Below are positions 15,869-24,395 of a DNA stretch of 64,000 bases, one piece after another; position 1 is the stretch's first letter; every line of letters starts with the position of its first letter. The DNA is from Streptomyces sp. NBC_01298 (GTDB taxonomy: Bacteria; Actinomycetota; Actinomycetes; Streptomycetales; Streptomycetaceae). A program made the position numbers and the translations under genes. A model generated the notes under the pieces. It had not been told where the DNA came from, made no database searches, and was given only the letters and a program-made list of their open reading frames with translations. Where the stretch lies: positions 1,364,001 to 1,428,000 of the forward strand of contig NZ_CP108414.1 in the NCBI RefSeq assembly GCF_035978755.1, in the 5' to 3' direction.

Positions 15869-17506
15869 ATGACTGCAACCCTCGTCGCCAAGAAGCTCAC
15901 CGCCGCGCACGGTGAGCGCACGCTCTTCGCCGATCTCGACCTCGTCGTCGCGCCCGGCGACGTCATCGGCCTCGTCGGCGTCAACGGCGCCGGGAAGTCC
16001 ACCCTGCTGCGGATGCTCGCCGGGCTGGACGCACCCGAGACAGGTGAGCTGCGGCTCTCCCCGCCCGCCGCCGCCGTCGGGCACCTTCCCCAGGAGCCGG
16101 AGCGGCGCCCCGGCGAGTCCATCCGCGAGTTCCTGGCCCGGCGTACCGGAGTGGCCGCTGCGCAGACGGAGCTGGACGCGGCGACGCAGGGTCTGGTGGA
16201 CGGCACCCCGGGCGCGGACGACGCGTACGCGGACTCCCTCGACCGGTGGCTGAACCTCGGCGGCGCCGACCTCGACGAGCGGGCCCTGCAGGTCGCCGAC
16301 GACCTCGGGCTGTCGGTCGGTCTCGACCTGCCGATGACCGCACTGTCCGGCGGCCAGGCCGCCCGCGCCGGACTGGCCTCACTGCTGCTGTCCCGCTACG
16401 ACGTGTTCCTGCTCGACGAGCCCACCAACGACCTCGACCTCGACGGTCTGGAGCGTCTGGAGCAGTTCGTGAAGGGGCTGCGCGCCGGCACGGTCGTGAT
16501 CAGCCACGACCGCGAGTTCCTCACGCGCACCGTCACCAAGGTCCTCGAACTCGACCTGGCCCAGCAGCAGATCAACCTCTACGGCGGCGGCTACGACGCC
16601 TACCTGGAGGAGCGCGAGCGGGCCCGCAACCACGCCCGCGAGGAGTACGACGAGTACTCCGACAAGCGCTCCGCGCTGGAGGACCGGGCCGCGATGCAGC
16701 GCGGCTGGAGCGACAAGGGCGTCAAGAACTCCAAGCGCAAGGCCACCGACAACGACAAGTCCGCCAGGAAGGCCGCCGCCGACGCGAGTGAGAAGCAGGC
16801 CTCCAAGGCCCGCCAGACGCAGCGCGCGATCGAGCGGCTCGAAGTGGTCGACGAGCCGCGCAAGGAGTGGGAACTGCGCATGGAGATCGCGGCGGCCCCG
16901 CGCTCCGGCTCCGTGGTGGCCACCCTGCGCGAAGCGGTCGTCCAGCGCGGGGACTTCGCCTTCGGACCGGCGAGCCTGCAGATCGACTGGGCGGACCGGG
17001 TCGCCATCACCGGCGCCAACGGGGCCGGCAAGTCAACCCTGTTGGCCGTGCTCCTGGGCCGCCTCGCCCCGGACTCCGGCTCCGCCACCCTCGGCTCGGG
17101 CGTGCGGGTCGGCGAAGTGGACCAGGCCCGCGGCCTGTTCCTCGGCGACGAACCCCTGATCGACGCCTTCTGCGCGGCCGTTCCGGACACCGAACCGGCC
17201 GAAGTCCGCACCCTGCTGGCCAAGTTCGGCCTGAAAGCGGCGCACGTGACCCGCCCGGCGGCCACCCTCTCCCCCGGCGAGCGCACCCGGGCGGCCCTGG
17301 CCCTGCTCCAGGGGCGCGGGGTGAACCTGCTGGTGCTGGACGAGCCGACGAACCACCTCGACCTGCCGGCCATCGAGCAGTTGGAGTCCGCGCTGGAGTC
17401 CTACGAGGGCACCCTGCTGCTGGTCACCCACGACCGCCGGATGCTCGACGCGGTCCAGGTGACCCGTCGCCTGCACGTCGCGGACGGCAAGGTCACCGAG
17501 GTCTAG
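15869..17506 (+). CDS. ABC-F family ATPase
   Basis: This soluble 545-residue protein has two ABC ATPase domains and no membrane spans. The first has Walker A GVNGAGKST near residue 37, signature LSGGQAARAGL near 162 and Walker B DVFLLDEPTNDLDLDG near 177. The interdomain linker is rich in Lys/Arg/Ala (about 250-320). The second has GANGAGKST near 385, signature LSPGERTRAAL and LLVLDEPTNHLDL. ABC-F proteins bind the ribosomal E site and either aid translation or protect from antibiotics. This one resembles a housekeeping-type member rather than the resistance-type one at 51125. It is monocistronic. Confidence 0.92.
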   Translation: MTATLVAKKLTAAHGERTLFADLDLVVAPGDVIGLVGVNGAGKSTLLRMLAGLDAPETGELRLSPPAAAVGHLPQEPERRPGESIREFLARRTGVAAAQTELDAATQGLVDGTPGADDAYADSLDRWLNLGGADLDERALQVADDLGLSVGLDLPMTALSGGQAARAGLASLLLSRYDVFLLDEPTNDLDLDGLERLEQFVKGLRAGTVVISHDREFLTRTVTKVLELDLAQQQINLYGGGYDAYLEERERARNHAREEYDEYSDKRSALEDRAAMQRGWSDKGVKNSKRKATDNDKSARKAAADASEKQASKARQTQRAIERLEVVDEPRKEWELRMEIAAAPRSGSVVATLREAVVQRGDFAFGPASLQIDWADRVAITGANGAGKSTLLAVLLGRLAPDSGSATLGSGVRVGEVDQARGLFLGDEPLIDAFCAAVPDTEPAEVRTLLAKFGLKAAHVTRPAATLSPGERTRAALALLQGRGVNLLVLDEPTNHLDLPAIEQLESALESYEGTLLLVTHDRRMLDAVQVTRRLHVADGKVTEV

Positions 17507-17747
17507 ACCGGCCCCCGCCCAAGATGCCGACCCGGTCGGGCGCGACTAGCCTTTGTGGGTGAGAGCCGCAACCGCGGAGCACACCCCCACGGCCGGACGT
17601 CGTACGTCGGGTGGGCGGACCGGTGCTTCCGCATCTTCGGCGGCCCTGTATCCGATCCCGGGCTGCGCCTACGCGTACGCGGCCCGCGGTTCCGTCCTTC
17701 ATGCCTCGGAGAGGTTCGAGGAGGGCGGAAGGAAAGGGAAAATTCTC

Positions 17748-17984
17748 ATGTTTGCACTGAGAGCGAAGCGCCTCTTCGTTGTCTCCGCCGCAGGTCTCCT
17801 GATGGCCGGCGGGGCCGCGCTCGGCACGGCGGGCACCGCCTCGGCGGCGACCCCGGCCCAGCACGTGAGCTACGTCGCCGGTGGCTGGGACCACGACGAC
17901 GACGACAACGGCTGGCACCACGGCGGCTGGTGGGACGACGATGACGACTACGGCTACGGAGGCTACAACCACGGCGACTGCTGA
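17748..17984 (+). CDS. Small secreted Asp/His/Gly/Trp-rich protein
   Basis: This 78-residue protein starts MFALRAKRLFVVSAAGLLMA and has a clear Sec signal peptide with the cleavage motif TASA just before ATPAQ (about residue 34). The mature part of about 44 residues is dominated by Asp, His, Gly and Trp, with runs DHDDDDNGWHHGGWWDDDDD and a single Cys near the end. The composition suggests metal binding or a structured acidic peptide. No LPxTG motif is seen, so it is presumably released or wall-associated. The ATG at 17748 has GGAAAGGGA upstream. The same frame is open 195 bp further, but the signal peptide fixes this start. Function unknown. Confidence 0.75.
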   Translation: MFALRAKRLFVVSAAGLLMAGGAALGTAGTASAATPAQHVSYVAGGWDHDDDDNGWHHGGWWDDDDDYGYGGYNHGDC

Positions 17985-18010
17985 CCGCTGACCCGTCCTG
18001 CGACCCAGGC

Positions 18011-18039
18011 GTGCGCGGCCCTGCCACAGGGCCGCGCAC
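18011..18039. terminator. Strong bidirectional hairpin terminator
   Basis: GTGCGCGGCCCTG (18011-18023) and CAGGGCCGCGCAC (18027-18039) form a perfect 13-bp stem with a 3-nt loop. It lies between the convergent small secreted protein gene and the SDR gene and can serve both. Confidence 0.85.
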
Positions 18040-18060
18040 CGGGCTGCCGCGACGCCCGCG

Positions 18061-18846
18061 TCAGCTCCCGTCCGGCCGGTCCGCCGGGGCCCGCCGGGTG
18101 CGGGCCATCTTCCGGGCCACGAACCCGCGCGGGAGGTGGCGGGCGGCCAGCGCGTACGCCTGGTAGCGCCGGCCCGTGATGCTCACCGGGCGGCGCCGGG
18201 CCAGGTCCTTCAGCGCTCGGGCCACCACGTCGCCCGGCTCCAGCCACACCGCGTCGCGCAGGGCGCTGACGTCCATCCCGGCGCGCTCCTGGAACTCGGT
18301 GCGGGTGAATCCCGGTACCACCGCGAGCACGCGGACCCCGTACGGCTCCATGTCCACGCGCAGGGATTCACTGAAGGCCGTGATCCAGGCCTTCGCGGCG
18401 CCGTAGGTCCCGGTGGGCAGCAGTCCGGCCACCGAGGAGACGTTGAGGACCGCGCCGCGGCGGCGCTCGCGCAGGCCCGGGAGCACCGCGTGGGTGAGCC
18501 GCAGCGGCACCTTGACCAGCAGGTCGAGCATCCGCTCCTCGTCCTCGACCGGGTTGTACGGGAAGGGAGCGGGGAGTCCGAAGCCCGCGTTGTTGACCAG
18601 CATGTCGACGGGCCGGGCCCGGTCGGCGAGCCGCTCGGCGACGGCTCCGAGCCCGCCCTCCTCGAGCAGGTCTGCGGGCAACACCTCGCAGACGGTGCCG
18701 AATTCCCGGGCGAGGCCGGCGGCGACGGCTTCGAGGCGGTCTTTGTCGCGGGCGACGAGGACGAGGTCGCAGCCCTTGGCGGCGAAGCCGCGGGCGAAGG
18801 CCGCGCCCAGTCCGGCGCTGGCCCCGGTGATCAGTACGGTGGTCAA
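18061..18846 (-). CDS. SDR family oxidoreductase
   Basis: This 261-residue classical short-chain dehydrogenase has the cofactor motif TGASAGLGAAFA at residues 7-18, Asp at about 60 (LPADLLEEG), NNAGFGLP near 90, the catalytic Ser in LNVSSVAGLLP near 136 and YGAAK (Tyr/Lys pair) near 149. ARDKDRL after the second beta strand suggests NADP(H) preference. The positively charged C-terminus (ARKMARTRRAP) is unusual for a soluble SDR and is seen in some membrane-associated ones. Substrate unknown. It lies 39 bp before (in the plus-strand sense) the putative transporter gene and runs the same way, so it may be the last gene of that leftward unit. Confidence 0.87.
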   Translation of the reverse strand: MTTVLITGASAGLGAAFARGFAAKGCDLVLVARDKDRLEAVAAGLAREFGTVCEVLPADLLEEGGLGAVAERLADRARPVDMLVNNAGFGLPAPFPYNPVEDEERMLDLLVKVPLRLTHAVLPGLRERRRGAVLNVSSVAGLLPTGTYGAAKAWITAFSESLRVDMEPYGVRVLAVVPGFTRTEFQERAGMDVSALRDAVWLEPGDVVARALKDLARRRPVSITGRRYQAYALAARHLPRGFVARKMARTRRAPADRPDGS

Positions 18847-18885
18847 GAGAGGTTCACTTCCTGGCTGTCGGGCGTATCGCGTGTC

Positions 18886-20067
18886 TCACGCGGTGAAACC
18901 GGCCGTGGCCGGTGAGGCGTAGGCCTGGGCCACGTCCACGAGGAAGCGGGTCTCGCCTTCCAGGTCGCCTCCCTCGGCCGAGGTCTGGAGGGCCGCGGGC
19001 AGCTCCAAGGCGTCGCCGTCGGAACGCTGTTGCGGGATCCCGGCAAGCTTGGCCTGCCGTGCCTCCTTCAGTACGCAGGCCAGCGCGGCCGCGCCGGCCC
19101 GCTGTTCGGGCACTCCGCTGCCGGCCACGTGGCTGCGCGCGAGCTCCGGCACGCCTGGAGCCACGTACTCCCCCAGGATCAGGATGGCGTCGCGGGTCTC
19201 GATCACCTTGCGGTACACGAGCAGGTTGCGCGGGACCGGCGGCCACAGCAGTTCCAGCAGCCGGCCGCCGCGCGGCTGGTTGAGGGCCACGTGCGGGACG
19301 GCGTGGACCAGGTCGCGCCAGAGCGGCCACAGCCGCCAGGCGGTGGCGGTGTCGGCGGCCGTGCGGCGGAAGGTGAACAGCGTGGGGACGAGGATCGCGG
19401 CGGCGCGGAGCAGGCCGTGGGCGTTCATCAGGAGCGGGTTCGCGGGCATCGCCCAGGTGAAGCCGAAGAGCGCCTTGAGCAGGTAGACGAACCAGAACAC
19501 CCCGGCGAGCGCGGTGCCCAGGCCGAACAGCATCAGGCCGACGGCGAGGCCCCGGCTCTCGGCGCGCCGGCTGTAGCGCCAGCAGACCAGCACGCAGACG
19601 GTGTTGGCGATCAGGTGGGCGGAGATCAGCACCAGCCAGTACACGAGGGAGGGCACCGGGTCGCCGACGGGCGGGATGGTGTGCGTGCCGTGGTCGGGCG
19701 CGGCCACGTCGAGGCCCACGAGGACGGCCAGCCAGAGGACCGTGCCGGCGCCGGAGGCGATCTGGAGCCGGCGGCCACGGGTGGCGGCGGCCACGAAGTA
19801 GAGCACGGCGCCGGCCGAGAGGACGCCGATGAGGTTGCGCACCAGCCCGATGGTGTGGGCGTAGCCGGGGTCGCGGCCCATGGCGTAGGCGACGACGTCG
19901 GGGAGGTTCAGGGTCATCGCCGCCGCGGCGGTGGCAACGGCGAGCCACAGGCCCCGCTGGTGGGGGGCGCGCAGGGCGCCGGGTGCGCGGAGCAGGACGG
20001 CGATCCAGAGGCATACGACGCTGGGGACGGCGAGCGCGTCGCCGAAGGCGATCAGATCAGAAGCCAC
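18886..20067 (-). CDS. MAB_1171c-type putative membrane transporter
   Basis: This 393-residue protein has seven to eight predicted membrane spans in the first 240 residues (starting AFGDALAVPSVVCLWIAVLL) and a soluble C-terminal region of about 150 residues (HVALNQPRGGRLLELLWPP, then YRKVIETRDAILIL). This two-part layout matches the actinobacterial family named for MAB_1171c. Family genes regularly sit beside an ImmA/IrrE-like metalloprotease, as here, where the upstream gene overlaps by 11 nt. A joint signalling role is likely, but neither substrate nor signal is known. Confidence 0.7.
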   Translation of the reverse strand: MASDLIAFGDALAVPSVVCLWIAVLLRAPGALRAPHQRGLWLAVATAAAAMTLNLPDVVAYAMGRDPGYAHTIGLVRNLIGVLSAGAVLYFVAAATRGRRLQIASGAGTVLWLAVLVGLDVAAPDHGTHTIPPVGDPVPSLVYWLVLISAHLIANTVCVLVCWRYSRRAESRGLAVGLMLFGLGTALAGVFWFVYLLKALFGFTWAMPANPLLMNAHGLLRAAAILVPTLFTFRRTAADTATAWRLWPLWRDLVHAVPHVALNQPRGGRLLELLWPPVPRNLLVYRKVIETRDAILILGEYVAPGVPELARSHVAGSGVPEQRAGAAALACVLKEARQAKLAGIPQQRSDGDALELPAALQTSAEGGDLEGETRFLVDVAQAYASPATAGFTA

Positions 20068-20602
20068 GGTGGACCGGCCCCCGCCCGCGCCGCTCGTAGC
20101 CCATCGCGGACTCCAGCCGGGCGAGCGTGTCCCGCCCCGCGGCGCCGGGGCCGAGGTGCGGGCCGCGGGATCCCGTGCGGATGCGGATCATGCTGGCGAG
20201 CATCTCCGCCTCCCGCTCCTGGCGGGTGGTGTAGTTGGTGCGTCCGAGCACGGTGGGGACGGCTCCGTCCGGCCCGCCGGCCCCCGGGGGGTCCTCGGTG
20301 GGGGCATCCAGCGAGTGGTGCCCGAAGAGGATGTGGCCGAGCTCGTGCAGCACGATGTGCTCCCGGTGCAGCGGGGTGGTCTGCGCCTCGTAGAAGACGT
20401 AGTCCACGTCGGCGGTACCGACCCACAGTCCGCACACTCCGGACTCGGCCGCCTCCTTGGGCAGCGGGTGGAGCCGGATGGGGCGGCCCCGCTGCTCGGC
20501 TATCCGCTCGCACAGTCCGTCGAGCGAGAAGGGGTCCGTCAGGTCAAGACGGCCGAGAATCGCCTCGCACCGTTTGCGCAGACTGGGCTGAGGGTGGCGC
20601 AT
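20057..20602 (-). CDS. ImmA/IrrE-type metallopeptidase-like protein
   Basis: This 181-residue protein carries the zinc motif HELGH inside HIVLHELGHILFGHH (about residue 98), preceded by a helical N-terminal region (LRKRCEAILGRLDL). ImmA/IrrE proteases cleave XRE-type repressors; related proteins in Streptomyces are often annotated as a toxin component of a regulator/toxin pair. ATG 20602 is chosen because AGAGGG lies just upstream and the extra frame up to 20767 is unsupported. It overlaps the downstream transporter gene by 11 nt, so the two form an operon. No XRE regulator is adjacent here, unlike in many family loci. Confidence 0.78.
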   Translation of the reverse strand: MRHPQPSLRKRCEAILGRLDLTDPFSLDGLCERIAEQRGRPIRLHPLPKEAAESGVCGLWVGTADVDYVFYEAQTTPLHREHIVLHELGHILFGHHSLDAPTEDPPGAGGPDGAVPTVLGRTNYTTRQEREAEMLASMIRIRTGSRGPHLGPGAAGRDTLARLESAMGYERRGRGPVHRGF

Positions 20603-20753
20603 GTGTTCCCTCTTCGGACCCTTTCTCGGGCAACGGTGGTAGGCGTGCGTGGGCTGGGGCATGGCGTCCTTGGTCTTCAAGGCGACCTCGGGAATGCGGT
20701 CCCGAAGGAAAAACGGAGGCCCGCTCGCCGGAAGACGAACGGGCGTTCCGTCA

Positions 20754-20783
20754 TGCCTACAGATCATCCGGATGAGTTGGCAA
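20754..20783 (-). promoter_or_regulatory. Promoter of the metalloprotease-transporter operon
   Basis: On the minus strand, TTGCCA (20783-20778) and TAGGCA (20759-20754) are separated by 18 bp, a good vegetative promoter. The start would be near 20747, giving a leader of about 145 nt. Confidence 0.55.
20764..20775. promoter_or_regulatory. 12-bp perfect palindrome inside the promoter spacer
   Basis: TCATCCGGATGA is a perfect palindrome lying between the -35 and -10 hexamers of the metalloprotease operon promoter. That is a typical position for a repressor operator. Confidence 0.5.
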
Positions 20784-20841
20784 GGTATGTCCCCATGTCA
20801 GGTACCTATTCAGCCAATCCGGCACGCACTGTCACGAACGG

Positions 20842-23334
20842 CTAGCGCCCCCGGCCACCCCGCTCGTCGGGGCCGCTGAGCCCCGCGCGGCGCAGGGCGT
20901 CGGCCATCGCGCTGTTGGCGGGGGCCGGAGCGCCCCCGCCCTGTCGCTGGCCGCCGCCTCCTTGACCACCCTGACCGCCCTGGCGGCGGCCCTTGCCGCC
21001 GTCGCGGGAGCCGCCCTGACCGCCCTGGCCGCGCTCGCCGCCGCCTTGGCCGCTCTGACCACCCTGGCCGCCCGGGCCGCGCTGCTGCGGGGGCCGGCCG
21101 CCGCCGCGCCGCTCGCCCCGCTCCTCGCGCTGCCTCGGCGCGCCGCCGTCGGCGCCGCCGCGCTCCGCCTCGTCCTCCAGCCGCAGCGTCAGGGAGATCC
21201 GCTTGCGCGGGATGTCCACGTCCATGACCTTGACCCGGACGATGTCGCCCGGCTTCACCACGTCCCGCGGGTCCTTGACGAAGGTCTTGGACAGCGCCGA
21301 GACGTGCGCGAGCCCGTCCTGGTGGACGCCGATGTCGATGAAGGCGCCGAAGGCGGCCACATTGGTGACCACGCCCTCCAGGATCATCCCGGGGGCCAGG
21401 TCGCCGATCTTCTCGACTCCCTCCTTGAAGGTCGCCGTCTTGAAGGCGGGCCTCGGGTCCCGGCCCGGCTTCTCCAGCTCGCGCAGGATGTCCGTGACCG
21501 TGGGCAGGCCGAAGGCCTCGGTGACGAACTGCTCCGGCCGCAGCGAGCGCAGCACACCGGTGTTGCCGATCAGGGCCGCCACCTCGCTGCCCGCCGTCTT
21601 GCCCATGGTGCGGACCACCGGGTAGGCCTCGGGGTGCACGCTGGAGGAGTCCAGCGGGTCGTCCCCGCCGCGGATCCGCAGGAAGCCCGCGCACTGCTCG
21701 TACGCCTTCGGGCCGAGGCGGGCCACGTCCTTGAGCCCCTTGCGGTTGCGGAAGGGGCCGTTGGCATCGCGGTGCGCCACGATGTTCTCGGCGAGTCCGC
21801 CGCTGATGCCCGACACCCGCGAAAGCAGCGGCGCGGAGGCGGTGTTGACGTCGACGCCGACGCCGTTCACACAGTCCTCGACCACGGCGTCCAGCGAACG
21901 CGAGAGCTTCACCTCGGACAGGTCGTGCTGGTACTGGCCGACGCCGATCGACTTCGGGTCGATCTTCACCAGTTCGGCGAGCGGGTCCTGCAGACGCCGG
22001 GCGATGGAGACGGCGCCGCGCAACGACACGTCCATGTCGGGGAGTTCGGCCGAGGCGAAGGCGGACGCCGAGTACACGGAGGCGCCGGCCTCCGAGACCA
22101 TGACCTTGGTGAGCTTCAGCTCGGGATTGCGGGTGATGAGGTCCGCAGCGAGCTTGTCGGTCTCCCGGGAGGCGGTGCCGTTGCCGATGGCGACGAGCTC
22201 GACCGCGTGCTCCTTGGCGAGGCGGGCCAGCTTGGCCAGCGCGTCGTCCCACTTGTTGGCGGGCACGTGCGGGTAGATCACCTCGGTGGCGACCACCTTG
22301 CCGGTCGCGTCCACCACGGCCACCTTCACGCCGGTGCGGAAGCCCGGGTCCAGCCCGAGCGTGGCGCGGGTGCCCGCGGGCGCGGCGAGCAGCAGGTCGC
22401 GCAGGTTGGACGCGAAGACCCGTACCGCCTCGTCCTCGGCGGCCGCGCGGAGGCGGGAGCGCAGGTCGATGCCGAGGTGCACCTGGATCTTGGTGCGCCA
22501 GGCCCAGCGGACGGTGTCGGCGAGCCACTTGTCGCCGGGACGGCCGCGATCGTTGACGCCGAAGCGGCGGGCGACCATGCCCTCGTACGTGGACGGTCCG
22601 GGAGTCTCGCTCGGTTCTTCCGGCTCCAGCGTGAGGTCGAGCACGTCCTCCTTCTCCCCGCGGAGCATGGCGAGCACGCGGTGCGAGGGGAGGGCCGTGA
22701 ACGGCTCGGTGAAGTCGAAGTAGTCGGCGAACTTGGCGCCCGCCTCCTCCTTGCCCTCGCGGACCTTCGCGGCGAGCCGGCCGCGGCCCCACATGCGCTC
22801 GCGCAGTTCGCCGATCAGGTCGGCGTCCTCGCCGAACTTCTCGGTGAGGATCGCGCGGGCGCCCTCCAGGGCGGCGGCCGGGTCGGCCACGCCCTTGTCG
22901 GCGTCCACGAACGCGGCGGCGGCCACGGCCGGTTCCGCCGACGGGTCGGCCAGCAGCCCCTCGGCGAGCGGGGCGAGGCCGGCTTCACGGGCGATCTGGG
23001 CCTTGGTGCGGCGCTTGGTCTTGAAGGGGAGGTAGATGTCCTCCAGCCGGGCCTTGGTGTCGGCCGCGTTGATCCGGGCCTCCAGCTCGGCGTCGAGCTT
23101 GCCCTGCTCCCGTACGGAGTCGAGGATCGAGGCGCGCCGGTCCTCCAGCTCGCGCAGGTAGCGCAGCCGTTCCTCCAGGGTGCGCAGCTGGGTGTCGTCG
23201 AGCATCTCGGTCGCTTCCTTGCGGTAGCGCGCGATGAACGGCACGGTCGAGCCGCCGTCGAGCAGCTCGACGGCGGACTTGACCTGCCGCTCCCGTACGC
23301 CGAGCTCCTCGGCGATCCTGCCTTCGATGGACAT
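20842..23334 (-). CDS. tex: Tex family RNA-binding transcription accessory protein, with long RG/GQ tail
   Basis: This 830-residue protein starts with the Tex N-terminal domain (IAEELGVRERQVKSAVELLD), followed by the YqgF/RuvC-like core (LGLDPGFRTGVKVAVVD near 345), helix-hairpin-helix parts (VNTASAPLLSRVSGI near 520) and an S1 RNA-binding domain (EGVVTNVAAFGAFIDIGVHQDGLA split around residue 660; ends DIPRKRISLTLRL). The last 110 residues are low-complexity Gly/Gln/Arg with RGG-like motifs, closing with a conserved-looking segment (NSAMADALRRAGL). Typical Tex proteins are 720-780 residues, so the tail is extra. ATG 23334 is chosen; GTG at 23340 is also possible. It is an essential-type nucleic-acid factor and stands alone. 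Confidence 0.93.
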   Translation of the reverse strand: MSIEGRIAEELGVRERQVKSAVELLDGGSTVPFIARYRKEATEMLDDTQLRTLEERLRYLRELEDRRASILDSVREQGKLDAELEARINAADTKARLEDIYLPFKTKRRTKAQIAREAGLAPLAEGLLADPSAEPAVAAAAFVDADKGVADPAAALEGARAILTEKFGEDADLIGELRERMWGRGRLAAKVREGKEEAGAKFADYFDFTEPFTALPSHRVLAMLRGEKEDVLDLTLEPEEPSETPGPSTYEGMVARRFGVNDRGRPGDKWLADTVRWAWRTKIQVHLGIDLRSRLRAAAEDEAVRVFASNLRDLLLAAPAGTRATLGLDPGFRTGVKVAVVDATGKVVATEVIYPHVPANKWDDALAKLARLAKEHAVELVAIGNGTASRETDKLAADLITRNPELKLTKVMVSEAGASVYSASAFASAELPDMDVSLRGAVSIARRLQDPLAELVKIDPKSIGVGQYQHDLSEVKLSRSLDAVVEDCVNGVGVDVNTASAPLLSRVSGISGGLAENIVAHRDANGPFRNRKGLKDVARLGPKAYEQCAGFLRIRGGDDPLDSSSVHPEAYPVVRTMGKTAGSEVAALIGNTGVLRSLRPEQFVTEAFGLPTVTDILRELEKPGRDPRPAFKTATFKEGVEKIGDLAPGMILEGVVTNVAAFGAFIDIGVHQDGLAHVSALSKTFVKDPRDVVKPGDIVRVKVMDVDIPRKRISLTLRLEDEAERGGADGGAPRQREERGERRGGGRPPQQRGPGGQGGQSGQGGGERGQGGQGGSRDGGKGRRQGGQGGQGGGGQRQGGGAPAPANSAMADALRRAGLSGPDERGGRGR

Positions 23335-23477
23335 CGTCACTGTGCGGTCCCGCCTGCCTTCGTACGTGTACGTGATGCTGGTGCGCGCTGCGTGATGCTG
23401 CCGCGTGCTGCGTCGGAAGGCTGCCAATTGTGGCAGGTGGCGGCCCCGGACGTCGGGAGCCCTGTCCGTAGGGGGTC

Positions 23478-24341
23478 TCAGGCCTTGCCCATGAGGTCCC
23501 CGGGGAAGGCTCCGGCGACGAAGGCCCGCACGGTGAACCCGCCGCCGATCTCCGCGAGCCGGGCGACTCCGGCCGCGCCGAGGTGCTCGTACGGAGCCTC
23601 GTCCAGGCGGTCGGTCTCCGTCTCCAGCGCTTCGCGCAGCGCCGCGCCCGCGGGGGTGAGCTCGCCTCCGGAATCGAGCAGGCCGCGCTCGCGCAGGCGG
23701 TCCGCGGCCGCGTCCAGGTCGGACTGCTCCCAGCCGCGGATGCGCTTGAGGTACTTCGGTGTCATGCCGTGGCCGCTCGCCGTGTGGCTGACCAGGGCCT
23801 CGACCGGGTCCAGGCCGACGGTGAGCAGGGCGACCAGGTGCCCGTCGCCGCGGTGCTCGCGCAGCAGGGTGGTGGCGTGCCACAGCTTGAGGTGCGGCTC
23901 CTCGGGTACGGGGAGGTCCGCGTGGGCCGAGTAGAGCGTACGGGCGTGCCGGGTGCAGGCCTCGCTCGCGCGCATCGCCAGGGCGGCCGCCTCGGCCATC
24001 TCGGGGGACGCGAGGGTCTCGTCGCCGAGGAGCCGGCGCAGGGTGCTGTCCGCGGCCCGCAGCCGGGCGGCGAGGACCTGCGCGGGGGTGGCGGTGTCCC
24101 AGACGGCGGGGAGGTGCCGGGCCACGAGGTCGTGGCGGTAGTTGTAGAAGGTGGCCGTCACCGTGCCCGCCCCGACCGCACCCATGGCGGCGGAGCGGGA
24201 GGCGAGGTTGACGGCGTTGTGGTCGGTGATCCCGAGGGCCGCGAACTCCTTGCCGAGGTCGGGCGAGAAGTAGACGGTCGAGTGCAGCGGATTGATCGCC
24301 CCGTGCCAGCAGCTACGGGCGGCGCGCGCCGGAAGAGTCAT
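23478..24341 (-). CDS. SCO6745 family protein (helical, winged-helix-like)
   Basis: This 287-residue protein matches the actinobacterial family of SCO6745. The N-terminal helical region (HSTVYFSPDLGKEFAALG, then ASRSAAMGAVGAGTVTATFYNY) is followed by a MarR-like winged-helix half (RGWEQSDLDAAADRLRERGL, then ELTPAGAALREALE) near residues 200-245. No catalytic motif is evident. Family members are widespread in Streptomyces and of unknown function. The start ATG at 24341 lies close to the end of the isochorismatase-like gene (54-bp gap), and both run leftward, so co-transcription from the promoter at 25032-25060 is possible. Confidence 0.72.
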   Translation of the reverse strand: MTLPARAARSCWHGAINPLHSTVYFSPDLGKEFAALGITDHNAVNLASRSAAMGAVGAGTVTATFYNYRHDLVARHLPAVWDTATPAQVLAARLRAADSTLRRLLGDETLASPEMAEAAALAMRASEACTRHARTLYSAHADLPVPEEPHLKLWHATTLLREHRGDGHLVALLTVGLDPVEALVSHTASGHGMTPKYLKRIRGWEQSDLDAAADRLRERGLLDSGGELTPAGAALREALETETDRLDEAPYEHLGAAGVARLAEIGGGFTVRAFVAGAFPGDLMGKA

Positions 24342-24395
24342 GGCGCGCAGGTTACCGACTGCTTGGTATGGAGAGAAGGGCGAGGTGTCGCGCGA

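Noticed and set aside
17553..17747. N-terminal extension of the small secreted protein by 65 codons
   Set aside because: The signal peptide starts exactly at 17748 with a good ribosome site, and an internal signal peptide would not work.
20962..23934. 990-codon rightward open frame opposite tex
   Set aside because: No recognisable domain; its third-position pattern is that of the antisense of tex, whose protein is unambiguous.
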